This document shows positions 1 to 11,339 of a stretch of 64,000 bases of DNA, piece after piece (within the stretch, counting starts at the first letter, position 1; every line of letters starts with the position of its first letter). Source of the DNA: Siphonodentalium dalli. Its lineage: Eukaryota > Mollusca > Scaphopoda > Gadilida > Siphonodentaliidae. Position numbers and translations under genes: made by a program. The notes below the pieces were generated by a model. It did not search any database. It had not been told where the DNA came from and worked only from the letters and a program-made list of their open reading frames with translations. The stretch lies in the NCBI GenBank assembly GCA_032622095.1, contig CP136065.1:23426134-23490133 (forward strand), written 5' to 3'.

Positions 1-640
1 GTTCATGTGGAGATCCAGCTTGCAATACGGAGGGTATGTTATCATCACATTATAGCAACCACCAAGGGTGCTTATACCTAAGGCAGGTGAATGACGTCAT
101 ATATTTTTTTCTAAATCCATCTGATTTTTTAGAACGCGGGTATGGATTTTGGAGAAATTATCACGTGACTTCCGGTTAGCAACACTGGAGATTGCAAAAA
201 AAAAACACGGAATTGGGAATGAAGCATCGCGATGAAAATGAAAGTAGCTAATTCACAACTTACGAAGAATTCACATGTGATTTAGGTCGATTAATTTCAA
301 TTAGACCAATTTCTTTGGTTAGCTTAATGAAAACGAAAAATAAAGACGTCATGACACGGTTTCTGACGTAATTTTGTATTTGTGGGCCAGATTGCAGACA
401 AGATTGCACAATCCATGACACGCCTTGTCAAGTTGGCATGTCATCTCCGTCGTGATTTTACTGCATGATGTTACATAAATTAGGCAAATTTGAGGCACAG
501 CATGTGTGGTTGCTCCACTACGTGTCACGTACGATTCATATTACTATTCATAATATAGATGCTGTCATTGATCATGTATCAGTAATTGCTATTATAAAGG
601 CTGTCGATGGTCATATGGGTAGTAGTTGGTATAATTCAGG
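1..640. other. No gene recognised
   Basis: No exon, RNA gene or clear repeat is visible. An isolated TGACGTCA (CRE-like octamer) lies at 92-99, but nothing nearby marks it as a promoter. Confidence 0.5.
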
Positions 641-782
641 TCTGAGTGTCTGGTTAGCTGTGTTTTGTTTGCCTGGTGGATTACTAATTGATGTAACTCT
701 CCAGACAGGGTTCACGCTGAGTGTCTGGTTAGCTGTATTTTGGTTGCCTGGTGGGTTACTAATTGACAGACAGGGTTCATGC
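641..782. repeat. Two-unit tandem duplication, ~75 bp
   Basis: Two adjacent diverged copies both carry GAGTGTCTGGTTAGCTGT, a GCCTGGTGG block, ACTAATTGA and CAGACAGGGTTCA. The reading frame that runs through them is a by-product of the duplication and matches no protein known to me. Confidence 0.7.
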
Positions 783-848
783 CGGCCGGAAATTTTTTAT
801 TGGGTTTATCAAGAGAATTGAAACTAAATGAATGGAATGGTGTATTAC

Positions 849-1508
849 TAACACTTTATATACTCAATGGATTCTCCCATTCAGCTATAAAAGGATACAT
901 TGGAATGGTCAATTATTCATTTGGAGGGGTTACAGTTCAGGTTATAAAAGCAGATGACAGACAGAAGAAAACAGATAATAAAAGATTCATATTCATTGGT
1001 GGGAAATGTTCAGATAATAAGTTCAACAAACAACCTATTAACCCCTCCATGACTCGAGCTTCCTGAAATTTTGCGAAAACCCTGTGTAAATGCATTCTCT
1101 TATATATGCGGGTCTCGCCTAGAGAATACATTGGCCTAACAATATTTACCTTGACCTTGTAAGCCAGTGCATTCTCTTATATAAATGCGAGGCTCCATAT
1201 GGGAGACTCGCATATATAAGAAAATGCACTGGCAAATGATCTCTAATGCTGCACCAGCGCAACTCCCGTCTTGAAAGTGTTATTATCTGAACTACTCGTC
1301 AATGAGTATTTAGTATAGAAAGGGTTAATAAGGGAACTACTCGTCAATGAGTATTTAGTATAGAAAGGGTTAATAAGGGAACTACTCATCAATGAGCATT
1401 TAGTATAGAAAGGGTTAATAAGGGAACTACTCATCAATGAGTATTTAATAAAAAAAAGGGTTAATAAGGGAACTACTCATTAATGAGTATTTAGTATAGA
1501 ATGGGTTA
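849..1508 (+). mobile_element. TTAA MITE, CTATACTA-end family, with nested element and iterated right end
   Basis: The left part (about 849-1037) matches the intact copy at 8138-8384: 'actcaatggattctcccatt', a GGAGGGG block and GGGAAATGTTCAGATAATA. The right part is an array of about five units of ~45 bp (1282-1510). Each unit has ACTACTC(A/G)TCAATGAG, TTTAGTATAGAAAGGGTTAA, and so contains the terminal inverted repeat plus TTAA. A second TTAA-type element (1042-1281) sits in between, so the structure is nested. No transposase is encoded. Confidence 0.7.
1042..1281. mobile_element. TTAA MITE of the CATGAC-end family, nested
   Basis: The left side is TTAACCCCTCCATGACTCGA (TTAA at 1038-1041). 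The interior carries two diverged copies of the shared hairpin module (about 1086-1130 and 1165-1232; GCATTCTCTTATAT...AAATGCACTGG). The right end, with CTCCCGTC, has lost a clear TTAA. Family relatives are at 5497-6219, 17705-17949, 21777-22027 and 56498-56989. Confidence 0.6.
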
Positions 1509-1510
1509 AT

Positions 1511-2150
1511 ATGGTAGGGTGTTCTGATGATTCATGTTTAGAAGACATATGATTCCTGTTCAATCATTTGGGGGAATGTTCAGATGATAAGTTCAACAAA
1601 CAGTCTCAGTGAACCACTCATCAATGAGTAGTTAGTTTGATTTATTTCAAGTAAAATAGCTTCTCTCAATTTCTCTGTTCTTGGTAAACATTGTTTCATA
1701 ATATTTTTACAGGAAAAATACCAGGTTTCCAGGGTGTTGGATTCCGGGAGATATGAGGGGAGTATTGACTTCACTTCACTATATCCGCCAAATCGGTGAG
1801 CATCTTTCGTCATTTCATACATCATCCAAGAATTTCATAACTAGACTGCCAGTCTGTATACCTTGCTCTATTTTTGTACTGGACAAAATCATGCTAGGTG
1901 GCGTATAGTCATATGCTGCAACTCTTTTTTGAGGTGGTGGGGGTAGCTATTGTGAAATTTGTGACAAAATAGCCATACTTGACAAAAGAGAAATTTGCCA
2001 TGGGTTTTGTATGGTTTGGGTCTATTATTATTATTATCTTGCTAATAGACTATGCTATGATTATATCATGTTTTTCTCGCGGAGAAAATACTGCACAGCG
2101 AGTTAACTTTTTCCCTGGGAAATTACACCAATTCACTTACTACTGCTGAT
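1511..2150. other. No gene recognised
   Basis: Only a short echo of the preceding MITE is visible (GGGAATGTTCAGATGATAAG near 1572 and CTCATCAATGAGTA near 1617). The remainder is unclassified AT-rich DNA with no exon-like segment. Confidence 0.4.
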
Positions 2151-3519
2151 GGGGTCATTGTCACAAGGCATCGATCACATTCATAGTCTGCTTTTCAAAT
2201 TGGTAACAAGGTCGCAAGTGTAGCTAGCTTTTTAAGGGCCATTCGTAGCCAGCTTTTCATACTCATGTGGTCCAAATGAAGGAGACTTGTTTGGCTTATT
2301 ACATTCGTAGCCATTGAATCACATTTTCGAGTAGATGAATGAAAACAACTTACATAAGTTTATCATTTATATATCTAAGATTTTCGATCAATGTCGCAAA
2401 ATTGCTTGAGTTCTATTCCTGTAACTCAATAAATGAAACCAGGTTTTGGAGGATTACATAGCGAACATGATGATATCACATCATAAAACAATGGAATTCG
2501 AAAAGCTAGGTATGATTGTGATCACCCTTGAAAAGCTAGCTATGATTGTGATCGCCCTTGAAAAGCTAGCTATGATTGTGATCGCCCTTGAAAAGCTAGC
2601 TATGATTGTGATCGCCCTTGAAAAGCTAGCTGTGATTGTGATCGCCCTTGAAAAGCTAGCTATGATTGTGATCGCCCTTGAAAAGCTAGCTATGATTGTG
2701 ATCGCCCTTGAAAAGCTAGCTATGATTGTGATCGTCCTTGAAAAGCTAGCTATGATTGTGATCGCCCTTGAAAAGCTAGCTATGATTGTGATCGCCCTTG
2801 AAAAGCTAGCTATGATTGTGATCGCCCTTGAAAAGCTAGCTATGATTGTGATCGCCCTTGAAAAGCTAGCTATGATTGTGATCGCCCTTGAAAAGCTAGC
2901 TGTGATTGTGATCGCCCTTGAAAAGCTAGCTATGATTGTGATCGCCCTTGAAAAGCTAGCTATGATTGTGATCGCCCTTGAAAAGCTAGCTATGATTGTG
3001 ATCGCCCTTGAAAAGCTAGCTATGATTGTGATCACCCTTGAAAAGCTAGCTATGATTGTGATCGCCCTTGAAAAGCTAGCTGTGATTGTGATCGCCCTTG
3101 AAAAGCTAGCTATGATTGTGATCGCCCTTGAAAAGCTAGCTATGATTGTGATCGCCCTTGAAAAGCTAGCTATGATTGTGATCGCCCTTGAAAAGCTAGC
3201 TATGATTGTGATCGTCCTTGAAAAGCTAGCTATGATTGTGATCGCCCTTGAAAAGCTAGCTATGATCGCCCTTGAAAAGCTAGCTATGATCGCCCTTGAA
3301 AAGCTAGCTATGATTGTGAACGCTCTTGAAAAGCTAGCTATGATTGTGATCGCCCTTGAAAAGCTAGCTATGATTGTGATCGCCCTTGAAAAGCTAGCTA
3401 TGATTGTGATTGCCCTTGAAAAGCTAGCTATGATTGTGATCGCCCTTGAAAAGCTAGCTGCACTTGTGATTGATTTGAAAGGCTGAATGTGATCCATACC
3501 TTGTGACAATGACCCCATT
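2151..3519. mobile_element. Inverted-repeat-bounded minisatellite element
   Basis: The left arm at 2151-2187 begins GGGGTCATTGTCACAAGG and runs on to GATCACATTCA. The right arm at about 3485-3519 is its near-complete reverse complement (TGAATGTGATCC...CCTTGTGACAATGACCCC). Between the arms lies unique DNA followed by the 30-bp array at 2495-3478. The inverted arms suggest a mobile or foldback unit, but target duplications were not identified, so its class is unknown. Confidence 0.55.
2495..3478. repeat. 30-bp minisatellite, about 33 units
   Basis: The unit is GAAAAGCTAGCTATGATTGT followed by GATCGCCCTT and is nearly invariant. Most differences are single transitions (for example GCTATGATT to GCTGTGATT), and two units are shortened to 24 bp. 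Because 30 is a multiple of three and the unit lacks stops, long open frames exist on both strands (10-residue periods EKLAMIVIAL and ASFSRAITII). They have no other sign of coding and I do not call them genes. Each unit holds the palindrome AGCTAGCT. Confidence 0.95.
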
Positions 3520-3835
3520 GGCCTGGCCACTGGTTCGCAACTGACAAATTTGCCTGGATACAAAATTGGGCTTGTGTAGATTGCACCTCACAATCGAAGG
3601 AGATTCGTCAATGCTGAATGCCTTGTGACAGCTTGATACGATTTGCACAAACAGGCTGAGCCACTGTGTTTCAATACATACCCTGTATATATGTCCAATA
3701 TGCTCTTGTTCAGCATACTATACCTCTGGCATTTATTGTCCCGATTTTGATGAAATCGTCAGATTGTTAGTAAGATTTGACACATTCAAAAGTGCGAAGT
3801 TCTTGAAGGCTAATGAGATGTTTTTATATCTACAG

Positions 3836-3951
3836 TAAAAGTCATAAGAGAGATGAATCAGCTGATGATATCCAGGAGGAAAGTGATAATAATAATGAAA
3901 AAAAGAAGTCATTCAAGCGACGCATGTCCAACAATGCATTCAAAGCTCCGG
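3836..3951 (+). CDS. Internal exon of an unidentified protein: charged cytoplasmic-type tail
   Basis: This looks like a real exon. It follows a pyrimidine-containing acceptor (ttttatatctacag) and ends at a consensus donor (CCGG|gtaaga). It starts with the last base of a split codon and encodes 38 residues: KSHKRDESADDIQEESDNNN, then a basic run EKKKSFKRR and MSNNAFKAP. The composition (acidic patch, Asn run, basic patch, no hydrophobic segment) fits a disordered cytoplasmic tail. The final G pairs with the AC at 5364 to give an Asp codon, so the phase agrees with the next exon. No upstream exon was recognised; the gene would start left of the window or in unrecognised sequence. The parent protein is not identified. 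Confidence 0.6.
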
Positions 3952-5363
3952 GTAAGATGTGTGACATACTCAATCTATATATAAAGAACCCATCGTCTGT
4001 CTGTAGACTGTAACTCGTTATACATTTTTACCCATACATCCGATTTAGCCCAAATTTTGATAACATCCTGTGGTGTATCTTAGAAGTCGATTCGCCAAAT
4101 TTCACAACAATTGGTTAAAAAAAATCCGAGATAGAATGTGTTTCCTAAAGGACGTACACGTGATCTTTTGTCCTTTGGATCGGAGCAGGTGCCAGCACAG
4201 ACACTTCTAAAAATATCAAAGATGCTGATCAGCAGTTTACTTACTAAAATCAGCAGTCGACTGAAATCAGTTTAACTCAAATAAAACAAAGTAATTTGGC
4301 TGGAGGTTGTTCATGTGATGTGGAATAAGTTTTGCTGCCCGCCATGCACCTTCAGCAGTTCAAATTCCTGTTTCTGGCTGATTGACACAGTTATATCACT
4401 GTCCATGCTAGCTTCTTTTTTACACCCGTTTATTATAATCTGGACGTATTATGTTATTAGGCTGTCCGTCAGTTCACTTTTTTTCGTTTCTAATTCCAGA
4501 TGATAACTTTTGTAAGTCTGAACTGAATAGATTGAAATTTTGTAGGTGGGTTTACTAGTACAAAATACATATAATTTCGAAATCGGGTTCCACATGCCAA
4601 TTTTTACTAGAGTTACGGCCCTTTTTGTTGGAATTTGAACTCAATTTTCATTACTGGATAATAACTTTAAATGGTAAGTCTGAACTGAATGCAATGAAAT
4701 TTTGTGATGGGCCTTTGTTCATATCTCCATTTTGGACAAACCACAGGCATATTTTGCCACGCCTTAATAATGAAATTTTGCGTGATGAAGCCACTGTTAT
4801 GTAAACTGTTACAGTTACAGTCATTTTATCAACAAACAGTTGATCAAATCCGATCAAATCATGAGGGTATATATCAGAAAAGGTCAGAGCATTAACATAT
4901 TCCACAGATTTTCAACATAAATAATTGAATTACAATTGGCACTGGTGATGTTTACTGCTAAATATTACTGCTGCTGTGACAGTAATGTTTACATAGCAAT
5001 GGTTTCATCATGCAATGATGACAATGATAAGAATGTTGATCTATTTTCTACATTAATCTTGATTATGACAGTATCCTTTTACCCTTTCATGCTGAGCGGG
5101 TTTATCATCATATTTTATTCTTACAAGTAGCATGGTTATTTCTATACCAAATTTTCATCTGAAAATAATATTTGAACTTAAAATGGAGTTAAATGATAAA
5201 TAAACTTTGTAAAGTTCTTGAAATCATCTTCTAGCTGTAAATAATAAGGTATATGGTAAAATTAATTAAAGAATGTATACAGAACATGATGAAATTAATT
5301 TAATTTCCAAACTCCCTAATTTGTACCATTAAGTGACCATTTATTAACTTTCTATTTTTTCAG
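3952..5363 (+). other. Intron between the two plus-strand tail exons
   Basis: A 1.4-kb interval bounded by gtaaga and ttttttcag. It is AT-rich and contains no recognised element. The reading frames in it show no family resemblance. Confidence 0.5.
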
Positions 5364-5416
5364 ACGTTCCTAATGCCCCAGTTTATGAAGAGCTCACGAT
5401 GACAGAGAGACTATAA
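5364..5416 (+). CDS. Terminal coding exon of the same protein, with stop codon
   Basis: The exon begins after a strong acceptor (tctattttttcag). It completes the split Asp codon and encodes VPNAPVYEELTMTERL, then TAA at 5414-5416. VYEEL has the form of a tyrosine-based YxxL signalling or sorting motif, which supports a membrane-receptor tail, but this is inference. A consensus donor (TTTG|gtgagt) 12 bases after the stop suggests that the 3' untranslated region is spliced or that another C-terminus exists. The stop lies less than 50 bases before that junction, so nonsense-mediated decay is not expected. The identity of the protein is unknown. Confidence 0.6.
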
Positions 5417-5496
5417 GCATACTGTTTGGTGAGTACTCCTCTCTAAACAGTGTTCACTCTGGCCAGAATATTATTTTTTGCCATTTCTGAATGTAA

Positions 5497-6219
5497 CCCT
5501 TTCATGACGGTAAATGCACTGGTGCAGCATTAAAGATCCTGTGCCAGTGCATTCTCATATATATGTGAGTCTCCCATAGGGAGCCTCCCATATATAAGAG
5601 AATGCACTGGCTTACACGGTCAATGTAATATTGTTAGGCCAATGTATTCTCTTATATATGTGAGGATCCATATGGTAGACTTGCATATATAAGAGAATTT
5701 ATTAATTGCTATAGGATATCGGCCGCAATATGTAGAAAGCTGCCTGCATCATAATTAACAAAAGTCGGCCAATAAGTGGAAAACACGGCCAATAAGTAAA
5801 AAAGTCGGCCAATAAGTAGAAAGTGGCCAATAAGTCAATGGTAACTTAAATGAATTCATACATATTTAGCTCGATCGGCAAAGAATATTTGGTCAACGGT
5901 AGATAGATTACAGTTGCTTTCGGATGAATTACAGACTCACTGTTTTTGGGAGTAAATATACCTGGATGAACTACATGTATCTATCAATATCATTCCCATT
6001 GGAAACAGACAGTACTGTGAAATCACTTCAAGTTCTTCACAAAGTTCACAAGAATAATACTTGCTGGAATAATAATTTAATAAAGCACACAATGGTGCTC
6101 AGGCCAATACGACAGACCTCGGCCTCATTACTCGGCCAATATGGAAACAACCAATTAATATCATATAGCTTTGGCACAGTATTTTCACAAAATTTCAGGA
6201 AGCTGCAGTCATGGAAGGG
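5497..6219. mobile_element. TTAA MITE, CATGAC-end family, long copy
   Basis: The left end is TAACCCTTTCATGACGG (5494 on) and the right end is TCATGGAAGGGTTAA (TTAA 6220-6223). Two hairpin modules are present (about 5533-5610 and 5637-5700; GTGCCAGTGCATTCTC and its inverse). Inside is a short tandem series of (G)TCGGCCAATAAGT at 5763-5836. A later GGCCAAT series near 6110-6140 extends the element beyond the usual ~250 bp. Confidence 0.65.
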
Positions 6220-6646
6220 TTAAGGGTTTCAGTGACATCTTTGCTACATATTAATAAACTTATAAATACATGATATGGTGACTAAACATGATAAGCCTAA
6301 GACCCTACAAAGAATTCAGTAGTCCTCTCATAGAAATATTACTTCATGTCATCTGTTTGTTGTGTTTTGTGATATTAAAACCACATAATAAATCTTTATT
6401 GTATTCTAATTGCTCCATGGTTACATAGGTATCAACAGCGGAAACTAGATATGTATTCCCACCAATATTTGATTCCCTAGGCAATAATATTCATAAGATG
6501 AATGACTATTTGTCATGCGCAAAGAATCTTATTTTATTACACACCAATAGGCAATTTATAAGGAATTCTTGATAAATTAAATTTAGTAATGTCACACCTG
6601 TGAATTATGCCCCTGGCCACAGCATGCATATGATGACCGCTCTTAA

Positions 6647-7140
6647 AGGCACGTGAGGCCTTAGTTGTCGAAAATATTCATATTTGTTCCAATCACTGTA
6701 AACAGAAAAACATTAAAACGCATACAGTTTCGTTCATATATACCATGACCATCGCGTAAACAGCATGTTGTCATAAATATTTACTATATTTTACCTAAGC
6801 AAGAGCCTGATTGTGTTACAGAAGACAACACAATGCTGCTGGCTAATCACACACAAATGGCATAAACGCTCTTTATTCGTTCCATATCAGGAATTCACCC
6901 ACAAAGAACGCTCTTTATGTTTACCATCATAATATAAACAAACACCAGAAAAGTAACTTTTTATGCTTTTGTTTACATAACAATGGTCAAAAATATGACA
7001 ATAACATACTGTTTATGCGATATTTCTTATTTGTATACGGACAAAGTCTGTCTACATTTTGTTGTTCTTTCTGTTTGTGGCGGTTTTTGACGGGTGGAAA
7101 TATTTTCACAGGATACCCACCGCCAAGGCCAACCGTACCT
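6647..7140 (+). mobile_element. TTAA MITE, GGCACGGGCGG-end family (~500 bp)
   Basis: Flanked by TTAA at 6643-6646 and 7141-7144. The left end AAGGCACGTGAGGCC and the right end GGCCAACCGTACCT are diverged inverted repeats. The interior shares CGCTCTTTATGTTTACCAT and AGTCTGTCTACATTTT with the better copies at 32292-32804, 41060-41573 and 62508-63012. Confidence 0.75.
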
Positions 7141-8133
7141 TTAACTCTGCCGTATGTCAAACTATTCAAATGGACACAAAGCGCTAGATTTGAACTGCCA
7201 TAGATCTGCGACTGTCAAAATATCTGACAACAGATATATGGACGACAAATCTAAACAAGATATTTTATCTTGTCATAAATTAAGTCAATCAAAATCGTTA
7301 CGTCGTAATTATTTAAATGATGAGTTGAACACAGGATAATCAGCTAATTAATCAGGGACTATTTTGTTACATATTACCCACACAATTAATTAATTATAAT
7401 GATGGAAGGTGTGTAACAAACAGAATAATCTCTATCTCAATTTTCAGGCAAAAACTTATTATCAGTGAATTTGCCTGCCATAAGGAATGGAGACTCATAA
7501 TATGGCTCTGATGATGTTCATCCAAGTGTTTAGAGGAAAGTGCCAGCTCATCTACTCAGTCCTCTCCAGATGTCGTGCATGTTGAAGTTTCACTGGAAAT
7601 AGCATTTGAGAAGTCCTCAGTCATGTATAAAATAATTATTTTAGTTTTTAGCTCACCTAAAAGAAAGTACATGGGCTGTAGCCATTATTAGTACCAGAGT
7701 TCACAATGGCACAAGACGTTCTTTGCTAAATGAAAAAAAAATGATCATAAAGTTGACCAACGCTTTCAGACCAGAACTCAGAAATTAAGTGGTTGGGGGT
7801 ATGTGGGCATGGGCCTAGATACTCCCTCATATAAGGAGTTAATTATAGTTTATCTGCAGCTGATATAATTAACATGTAAAAGATTGCATTGTAGATCTAC
7901 ATGATTGGATCCCATATCTATAAAATTGGTTGATTATAATAATATATTTATTTATTAATATCAATCATTTCTCTCATTATGACTCTATACACTGGTAGCT
8001 TACCTTGTATTTAATAGTTTGAATAGTTTTCAGTTAGTTAATCTTACCTCCGTTTTATTTATAATATGTCCTTTCAAACCATTTTAAGGACATTGCTCAC
8101 ATATTCTACTCAGGAGTTACGTCCCTTTATTTA
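7141..8133. other. No gene recognised; possible distal 3' UTR exon
   Basis: An acceptor-like tract (ctcaattttcag, ending near 7448) precedes sequence without an open frame. It could be an untranslated exon of the plus-strand tail gene, given the donor just after that gene's stop. The evidence is weak. The remainder holds short AT-rich runs only. Confidence 0.25.
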
Positions 8134-8137
8134 TTAA

Positions 8138-8384
8138 CCCTTTCTATACTCAATGGATTCTCCCATTTAGTTATAAAAGTGTAAATTGGAACAGTCTATC
8201 ATTCATTGGGAGGGGTGTCCAGAAAAAATTAACAGATGACAGACATATGAAAAAATAATACAAATACAGAAGAATTCATATTCATTGGTGGGAAATGTTC
8301 AGATAATATGGTCGTTCGTTGAACTTATTATCTGAACATTTCCGAACGAAACTACTCATCAATGAGTATTTAGTATAGAAAGGG
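8138..8384 (+). mobile_element. Intact TTAA MITE, CTATACTA-end family (~247 bp)
   Basis: TTAA at 8134-8137 and 8385-8388. The ends CCCTTTCTATACTCAATGG and TTTAGTATAGAAAGGG are inverted repeats. An internal stem pairs GGAAATGTTCAGATAATA with TTATTATCTGAACATTTCC around GTTCGTTGAA. This is the cleanest reference copy of the family in the window. CCCTTT ends and TTAA targets are typical of piggyBac-superfamily MITEs. Confidence 0.85.
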
Positions 8385-8388
8385 TTAA

Positions 8389-8981
8389 CACACAAACCTA
8401 ATGTTGTTGCTGTTGACTATTTTTGTCTCTAACTCCGATTAACAATGGGTTCCTGTATGGCCCTGCGAATTGATTCGATTCAATGTGATTCGGAATCTGT
8501 CATCTCATTCAATTTGATACTGTCGCATATGAACTATAAATGATTTATAAATAGGCTGCCCAATCTCTGTAAGAATGATGTAAGCCCACTGAGTCTGCAG
8601 GTTTCAAAGAATAGCAAGTCTCATGGAAATTACTAAGAAAATTATTCAGTAAACCTCGTTAGTCTCCTTTTTGTATACTGCCAAATGTCAAGGAGATCAA
8701 AATGATATGAAGTGGCAGATTTCAGTATACGGTACAGTGACTGACGAAGTTTTCCATATATGAAAGTTGTGAGGCAAATTATATAGATTGCATTCACATC
8801 TGTCAGTATGAAGAAAACGAGATGAATGCACACTCCGTCTTTCTTGTTGCTTCTGACATTATCACATTTTTGTAGAGGTTCTAAGCACAGAAGATGCATC
8901 AGTATAGTTTATATAATTCATAATCCATTGGCGATTTACAATCTTTTTGAGGTTTACAATTCGTTATGACTATTGATTTAA
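8389..8981. other. No gene recognised
   Basis: Unclassified sequence. A minus-strand open frame at 8642-8899 with a hydrophobic stretch has no recognisable family, no introns to test and no neighbours, and is not called. Confidence 0.4.
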
Positions 8982-9177
8982 CCCTTTCAGTGCCAGGGGC
9001 CGATCTCATCGGCCCTAATTTACGGTCTGTAAAATCGGCCCTAAAAAAAATAAAAATTTAAAAAGAAAATTTTGGGTATGCTTAAGCATGCTATAGCGAA
9101 TTTAAAAACAAACTGGATAAAACCTTTGGCACAGGGTATATGGGTTGATACAAATATCGGACCTGGCACTGAAAGGG
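8982..9177 (-). mobile_element. TTAA MITE, CAGTGCCA-end family, internally deleted
   Basis: TTAA at 8978-8981 and 9178-9181. Ends are CCCTTTCAGTGCCAGGGGCC and ACCTGGCACTGAAAGGG. It keeps the GGCCGATCTCATCGGCCC palindrome and the arm TATGCTTAAGCATGCTATAG, then jumps to GGCACAGGGTATATGGG. The hairpin module found at this place in 25754-26229 is missing, which points to deletion at the hairpin. Confidence 0.85.
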
Positions 9178-9181
9178 TTAA

Positions 9182-11147
9182 GGGTTCCCCGAACTGTTCA
9201 GAATCTTCACTCCTGATACACTTGAGACAATGATTTGGTTCAAGAATCAAGATGATTCCGAATCTTTTGTCCCATTTCGACTCGAGATTCAGTTCGAAAT
9301 GAAAACTCCCGATTCGCAGGGCACTAGTTTCCTGTTCTGATTGCTCCATACCAAACATCTGTGATATTGGGGAAATCCATTCATTACGCTTGGCTGGAAT
9401 GGGTGAATTATCCAGGGCAGAAATGAATTTAAACTGAGCAGAATAATCTAAAAATAAAACATCAACGGCCACAAGAGAAATTTACATTTTAAATATTTGA
9501 GTGTGATGATGAAGTCACAATATGGATCAATGTGTGAAAATTATTGAAATTCATAAGAAAGCTAACAAGATTCATCCCTCTATCTTAATAAGTAAATATC
9601 TAAATTTAGAACAACCTTGACACTAAGTACTTAAAACTTTGGATAAATAATTTTAACTTTCTTTTAACTGAATGATATATTTATGAATCATATATGATAT
9701 AATCTTGACAATAAATAAAAAAATAATATTCATTTATTACATCACATACCAATAAATCTTTTTCATGTATTTTCTCCACAAAGAACTGACTTTCATGCAG
9801 GATGACGTCATATTTATGCCCAGCACTTGCAGTTACACCTCCTCCGTCATAGGTGTAGCAAGCAAAGTTCAGTGTAATTACACCCCATCTTTCCTTTCAT
9901 TGTCCAGGTCAAAATCTTAGACCAGAATAGGCCAGCATAATAAATGGATTTCCCACATCGTTATGTGATCCTTGTTGTTATTATGTAGTTTATTTAATTT
10001 ATTAGTTATTTAATATTTTACTCCACAGGCCGTCCATGACCAATTTTATTTATTTTATCTTTTACTTGACCTATCTTATCCTGCTGAATCTCAGTATTCA
10101 CATATTTCTTTCAACTCTATATTATTCAGAGGGATCTATTAATAGACATAACACAACACACATCTTAATTGAGAATCTTTTATTGAACGAGTTGTGGACA
10201 CTGCTAGGATATTTCAAAAGAGCGAAGCTCAATTTAAATGTGACTATGCGCTGTCTGCATCGAGTTCGATAAAAGCTATGAGATTATGATGCACATTGTG
10301 TTCTGTATTTATTCCACACTCCTGCGTCGGTTAAGTTCCCAATAAATCCTTGACTGTGCCTCCATTTTCATTGATATCATTGATACTATAATAACTATCA
10401 AAATTGAGATTTAGGTCCGATGAAAGACCAGTAATTATCGGGACATCGTCAGAAGTGGATCGTTGACGTAATATACTCTTGGTGACAACATCAATGCAAA
10501 GCTATTGCGGCTTGTATTCAACGTGTGGTATACAACAATATGTATTCAATGGCTGTGTTTCCGTTGAATACATGTGCCCCAGATGTGGAATAAATTGAAA
10601 GACGTAAAAATTGTATAAAAAAAAAATTGGCCACGCAGTAGGCAAACAGGATTTACCTTGCATCACGTCAAAGGTATGATCTCAATATATATTCAAGCAG
10701 ATGGTGTCTCATGTAATTGTCTCTCTACCAAATATAACAAAGGCAGAATTATAAGTGCTTTTACATGGCATGCATCATGAGTATTGTGTTTTAGTGTCAT
10801 ACGTCAGTGCAGCTCAAGATTCGGCATCATGTGAGACAAATTTACAGAGCAGTTTCTGAATTTCACAATGACAAGTCTGATAAAGTTACCAGAATTGGAT
10901 CAATCCTGCCAGTGTTATTTAGGTTAACATTGTGGTGATCCTTTTGAGGAGAAGTGTGCAATTGCACTCACACCCATTGTTATCCGCAATTTTGCCACTT
11001 TGACACATGGAAACAGTAAAACAGAAAACATAAGAACAGGAGCATGACGTTGACCTCTAACATTATGCTTGACACTGTTGCCGCCAGCAACACACTCAAA
11101 TAGCATGATGCACACAATGCTCGTAATGTATGCCATCTGTGATGACC
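9182..11147. other. No gene recognised
   Basis: About 2 kb of AT-rich sequence. TGACGTCA occurs near 9803. No splice-bounded coding segment or dispersed repeat was identified. Confidence 0.4.
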
Positions 11148-11151
11148 TTAA

Positions 11152-11335
11152 CCCTTTCAGTGCCAAGTCCGATTTTTGTATCAACCCATATTTCCTTGAC
11201 CATTTTTCAAATTTATTGATTATAATAATGTGATACATTGATGGAAAAAGCTATCACATTATTATAATCAATAAATTTGAAAAATGATCAAGGAAATATG
11301 GGTTGATACAAAAATCGGACTTGGCACTGAAAGGG
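11152..11335. mobile_element. TTAA MITE, CAGTGCCA-end family, foldback version
   Basis: TTAA at 11148-11151 and 11336-11339. The ends CCCTTTCAGTGCCAAGTCCG and CGGACTTGGCACTGAAAGGG are perfect inverted repeats. The whole element is a palindrome of ~85-bp arms around GTGATACATTGATGGAAAAAGC. The shared hairpin module is replaced by a different stem (CAAATTTATTGATTATAATA). Confidence 0.9.
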
Positions 11336-11339
11336 TTAA

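Noticed and set aside
2495-3478. CRISPR-like array of regular repeats
   Set aside because: The units are contiguous without spacers and the genome is eukaryotic.
2446-3486. 346-codon open frame of 10-residue repeats (and a mirror frame on the other strand)
   Set aside because: Both frames follow from a 30-bp unit without stops. There are no splice sites, no signal peptide and no unique domain; it is better explained as a minisatellite.
8642-8899. Minus-strand frame with a hydrophobic stretch, possibly a membrane protein exon
   Set aside because: No recognisable family, no convincing acceptor or neighbouring exon, and an AT-driven hydrophobic composition.
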